NCBI RefSeq assembly: GCF_008930665.1
Contig: NZ_PQMG01000003.1
Location: 1-64,000, forward strand
Length of the DNA: 64,000 bases
From: Corynebacterium sp. 74A
GTDB lineage: Bacteria; Actinomycetota; Actinomycetes; Mycobacteriales; Mycobacteriaceae
Direction of reading: 5' to 3'
The translations under genes and the position numbers were made by a program. Below, piece after piece: positions 62,501 to 64,000 of the stretch. The notes under the pieces are model-generated. The model was not told the origin of the DNA. It ran no database searches and saw only the letters and a program-made list of their open reading frames with translations. Position 1 is the stretch's first letter, and each line of letters opens with the position of its first letter.

Positions 62501-64000
62501 GTGAACAATACATTTACCGTGGTCACTGATGCAGTGGGAGGCAGTCTTGGCCTCTCTGCGTTAGTCGCAACCATCCCCCTGGTCACCTTTTTCGTGTTGC
62601 TCCTCGGCTTCAAGGCCCGAGCACACGTCTCCGCAGCGGCCGCCACCCTCGCTGCGATCCTAGTCGCCATCTTCGGCTTCAGCATGCCCACCGAACTCGC
62701 CCTCATGTCCGCGCTCCGCGGTGGCATCTTCGGCCTCCTGCCCATCGTCTGGGTGATCGTGATGGCCATCTGGTTCTACCAGATCACGGTGGCCTCGGGC
62801 CGTTTTGAGGACCTACGCCGCACCTTTGACAAGCTCGGCGATGGCGACGTGCGCATCCAAGCTATCCTCATCGCCTTCTGCTTCGGCGGCCTGCTCGAGG
62901 CCCTCGCCGGCTTCGGTGCCCCCGTAGCCATCACCGCCACCATGATCCTCGCCCTCGGCGTGAAGCCGCTGCGTGCCGCCACCGCGGTCCTGCTGGCTAA
63001 TACCGCGCCAGTGGCCTTCGGCGCCGTGGCCATTCCGATCACCACCGCCGGCGATGTGGCCGGCCGTACGGCGGAGCAAACCGCCAACATCGCCGCCATC
63101 GTCGGCCACCAGGCCCCGCTGATCGCCGTGTTCGTTCCCGTTATCCTGCTCTTCATCCTCGACGGCGTGCGTGGTGTCCGGGAAGCATGGATCCCCGCTT
63201 TCGTTATCGGCGGCGCCTTCGCTATCGCCCAGTGGGCCACCTCGAACTTCTTCGCCTACCAGCTCACCGACGTGGTCGCCTGCATCGTCTCCCTCGGCGT
63301 GGCCTTCGTCTTCCTGCAATTCTGGACCCCGCGCGGCATCGAGGCGCTGCGCGAGCGCATGGACCTTCCCCCGGCCGCCGTGGCCGAGGAGCTGCCGGCT
63401 CGCCGCGTCGGAATGGCACTCATGCCCTATGGCGTGGTCACCCTCGTCTTCGGTATCGCTAACTTGGGCTCCACCATCCCTGAGGCCCTGAAGTCCATCG
63501 CCATCAGCGTGGAGTGGCCGATACTGGCCGATCGCCTAGTCAATGCCCAGGGCGATCCGATCAAGTCCACCTACACTTTCGCGATCATCGCCAATCCCGG
63601 CAGCCTGATGCTGATCTCTGGGCTGATCGTGGCCGTGGTCTACGCCATCTTCGACGAGAATGGCACCTATCCGCTCAAGGCCGGCCAGGTGCTGCAGGCC
63701 TTCACCGACACCGCCTACCGCATGCGGTGGTCTGCCCTGACCATCGTGCTCGTGCTGGGGCTGGCCTATGTGATGAACTACTCCGGCCAGACCATCGCCA
63801 TCGGCGAGTTCGTTGCCTCGCTGGGCGGCGCCTACGCCTTCCTCGCCCCCACCTTGGGCTGGGTGGGCACGGCCGTGACCGGCTCCGATACCTCTGCCAA
63901 CGCCCTCTTCGGCAAGATGCAGGTCACCGCCGCGCAGCACGCTGGACTAAACCCGGACCTCATGCTCGCGGCCAATACCTCCGGTGGCGTGGTGGGCAAG
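62501..64000 (+). CDS. lldP: L-lactate permease LldP (cut by the window edge)
   Basis: A 500-residue partial reading from a GTG at 62501 (AAGGAG 5 bases upstream), open at the right edge. It is highly hydrophobic with many membrane helices; AFCFGGLLEALAGFGAPVAI, TAPVAFGAVAIPITT and GSDTSANALFGKMQ are characteristic of lactate permeases. It imports L-lactate, and perhaps glycolate, with protons. Confidence 0.93.
   Translation, partial: MNNTFTVVTDAVGGSLGLSALVATIPLVTFFVLLLGFKARAHVSAAAATLAAILVAIFGFSMPTELALMSALRGGIFGLLPIVWVIVMAIWFYQITVASGRFEDLRRTFDKLGDGDVRIQAILIAFCFGGLLEALAGFGAPVAITATMILALGVKPLRAATAVLLANTAPVAFGAVAIPITTAGDVAGRTAEQTANIAAIVGHQAPLIAVFVPVILLFILDGVRGVREAWIPAFVIGGAFAIAQWATSNFFAYQLTDVVACIVSLGVAFVFLQFWTPRGIEALRERMDLPPAAVAEELPARRVGMALMPYGVVTLVFGIANLGSTIPEALKSIAISVEWPILADRLVNAQGDPIKSTYTFAIIANPGSLMLISGLIVAVVYAIFDENGTYPLKAGQVLQAFTDTAYRMRWSALTIVLVLGLAYVMNYSGQTIAIGEFVASLGGAYAFLAPTLGWVGTAVTGSDTSANALFGKMQVTAAQHAGLNPDLMLAANTSGGVVGK

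Overview
The window is a stretch of a high-G+C actinobacterial chromosome, almost certainly Corynebacterium. The genes that place it are nucS (the actinobacterial/archaeal mismatch endonuclease), glgE next to glgB, and the runs argS-lysA-hom-thrB, rho-prfA-prmC-sua5-wecA-atp and ligA-mnmA-iscS-etfAB in the order I remember from C. glutamicum. All functional calls are from sequence reading; no search was run.

Layout. 0-10 kb: an ACT-domain protein, ligA, a DEDDh exonuclease, a tiny membrane protein, mnmA with a MetE-like gene, then the p-aminobenzoate genes (a pabC-like gene divergent from fused pabAB) and a spermidine-synthase-like gene. 10-17 kb: a COG0523 GTPase, iscS, etfA/etfB, a THUMP-like methyltransferase, a NUDIX hydrolase and an orphan ABC ATPase. 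17-25 kb: glgE, glgB, a thioredoxin-fold protein without CXXC, a UPF0045 protein, methylmalonyl-CoA epimerase, nucS and a DUF2550 protein. 25-33.6 kb: the complete F1Fo ATP synthase operon plus an AtpI-like gene. 33.6-45.3 kb: wecA, sua5, then a probable accessory block (permease pair and a tandem-fused alkaline phosphatase), then prmC, prfA and rho. 45.8-56.5 kb: an AMP-dependent ligase, then molybdenum cofactor genes (moaA, moaD, moaE, moeA, moaC, mobA, mogA) and molybdate transport (modA, a fused modBC, an HTH regulator). 56.5-62.2 kb: thrB, hom, lysA and argS, all on the minus strand. The right edge cuts an L-lactate permease gene.

The most interesting signal is not a gene. Two short DNA words are scattered through the window far above chance. 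The first, core ACTACGCA, full form about GCTACTACGCA(G/T)(C/T)AGAG, has 43 exact cores by my reading on both strands (about 2 expected). It lies in spacers and also inside genes, where it writes the same peptide (RYYAS) into unrelated proteins and forms stop codons and gene ends. The second, core GTCGATAAGC, has 12 exact copies plus near matches (about 0.1 expected), mostly between genes, and several copies lie beside the first word. I know of no described function for either in Corynebacterium. An uptake-signal-like or other genome-wide recognition sequence is one reading; an old small repeat family is another.

There are no rRNA or tRNA genes, insertion sequences, prophage genes or CRISPR arrays that I can see.
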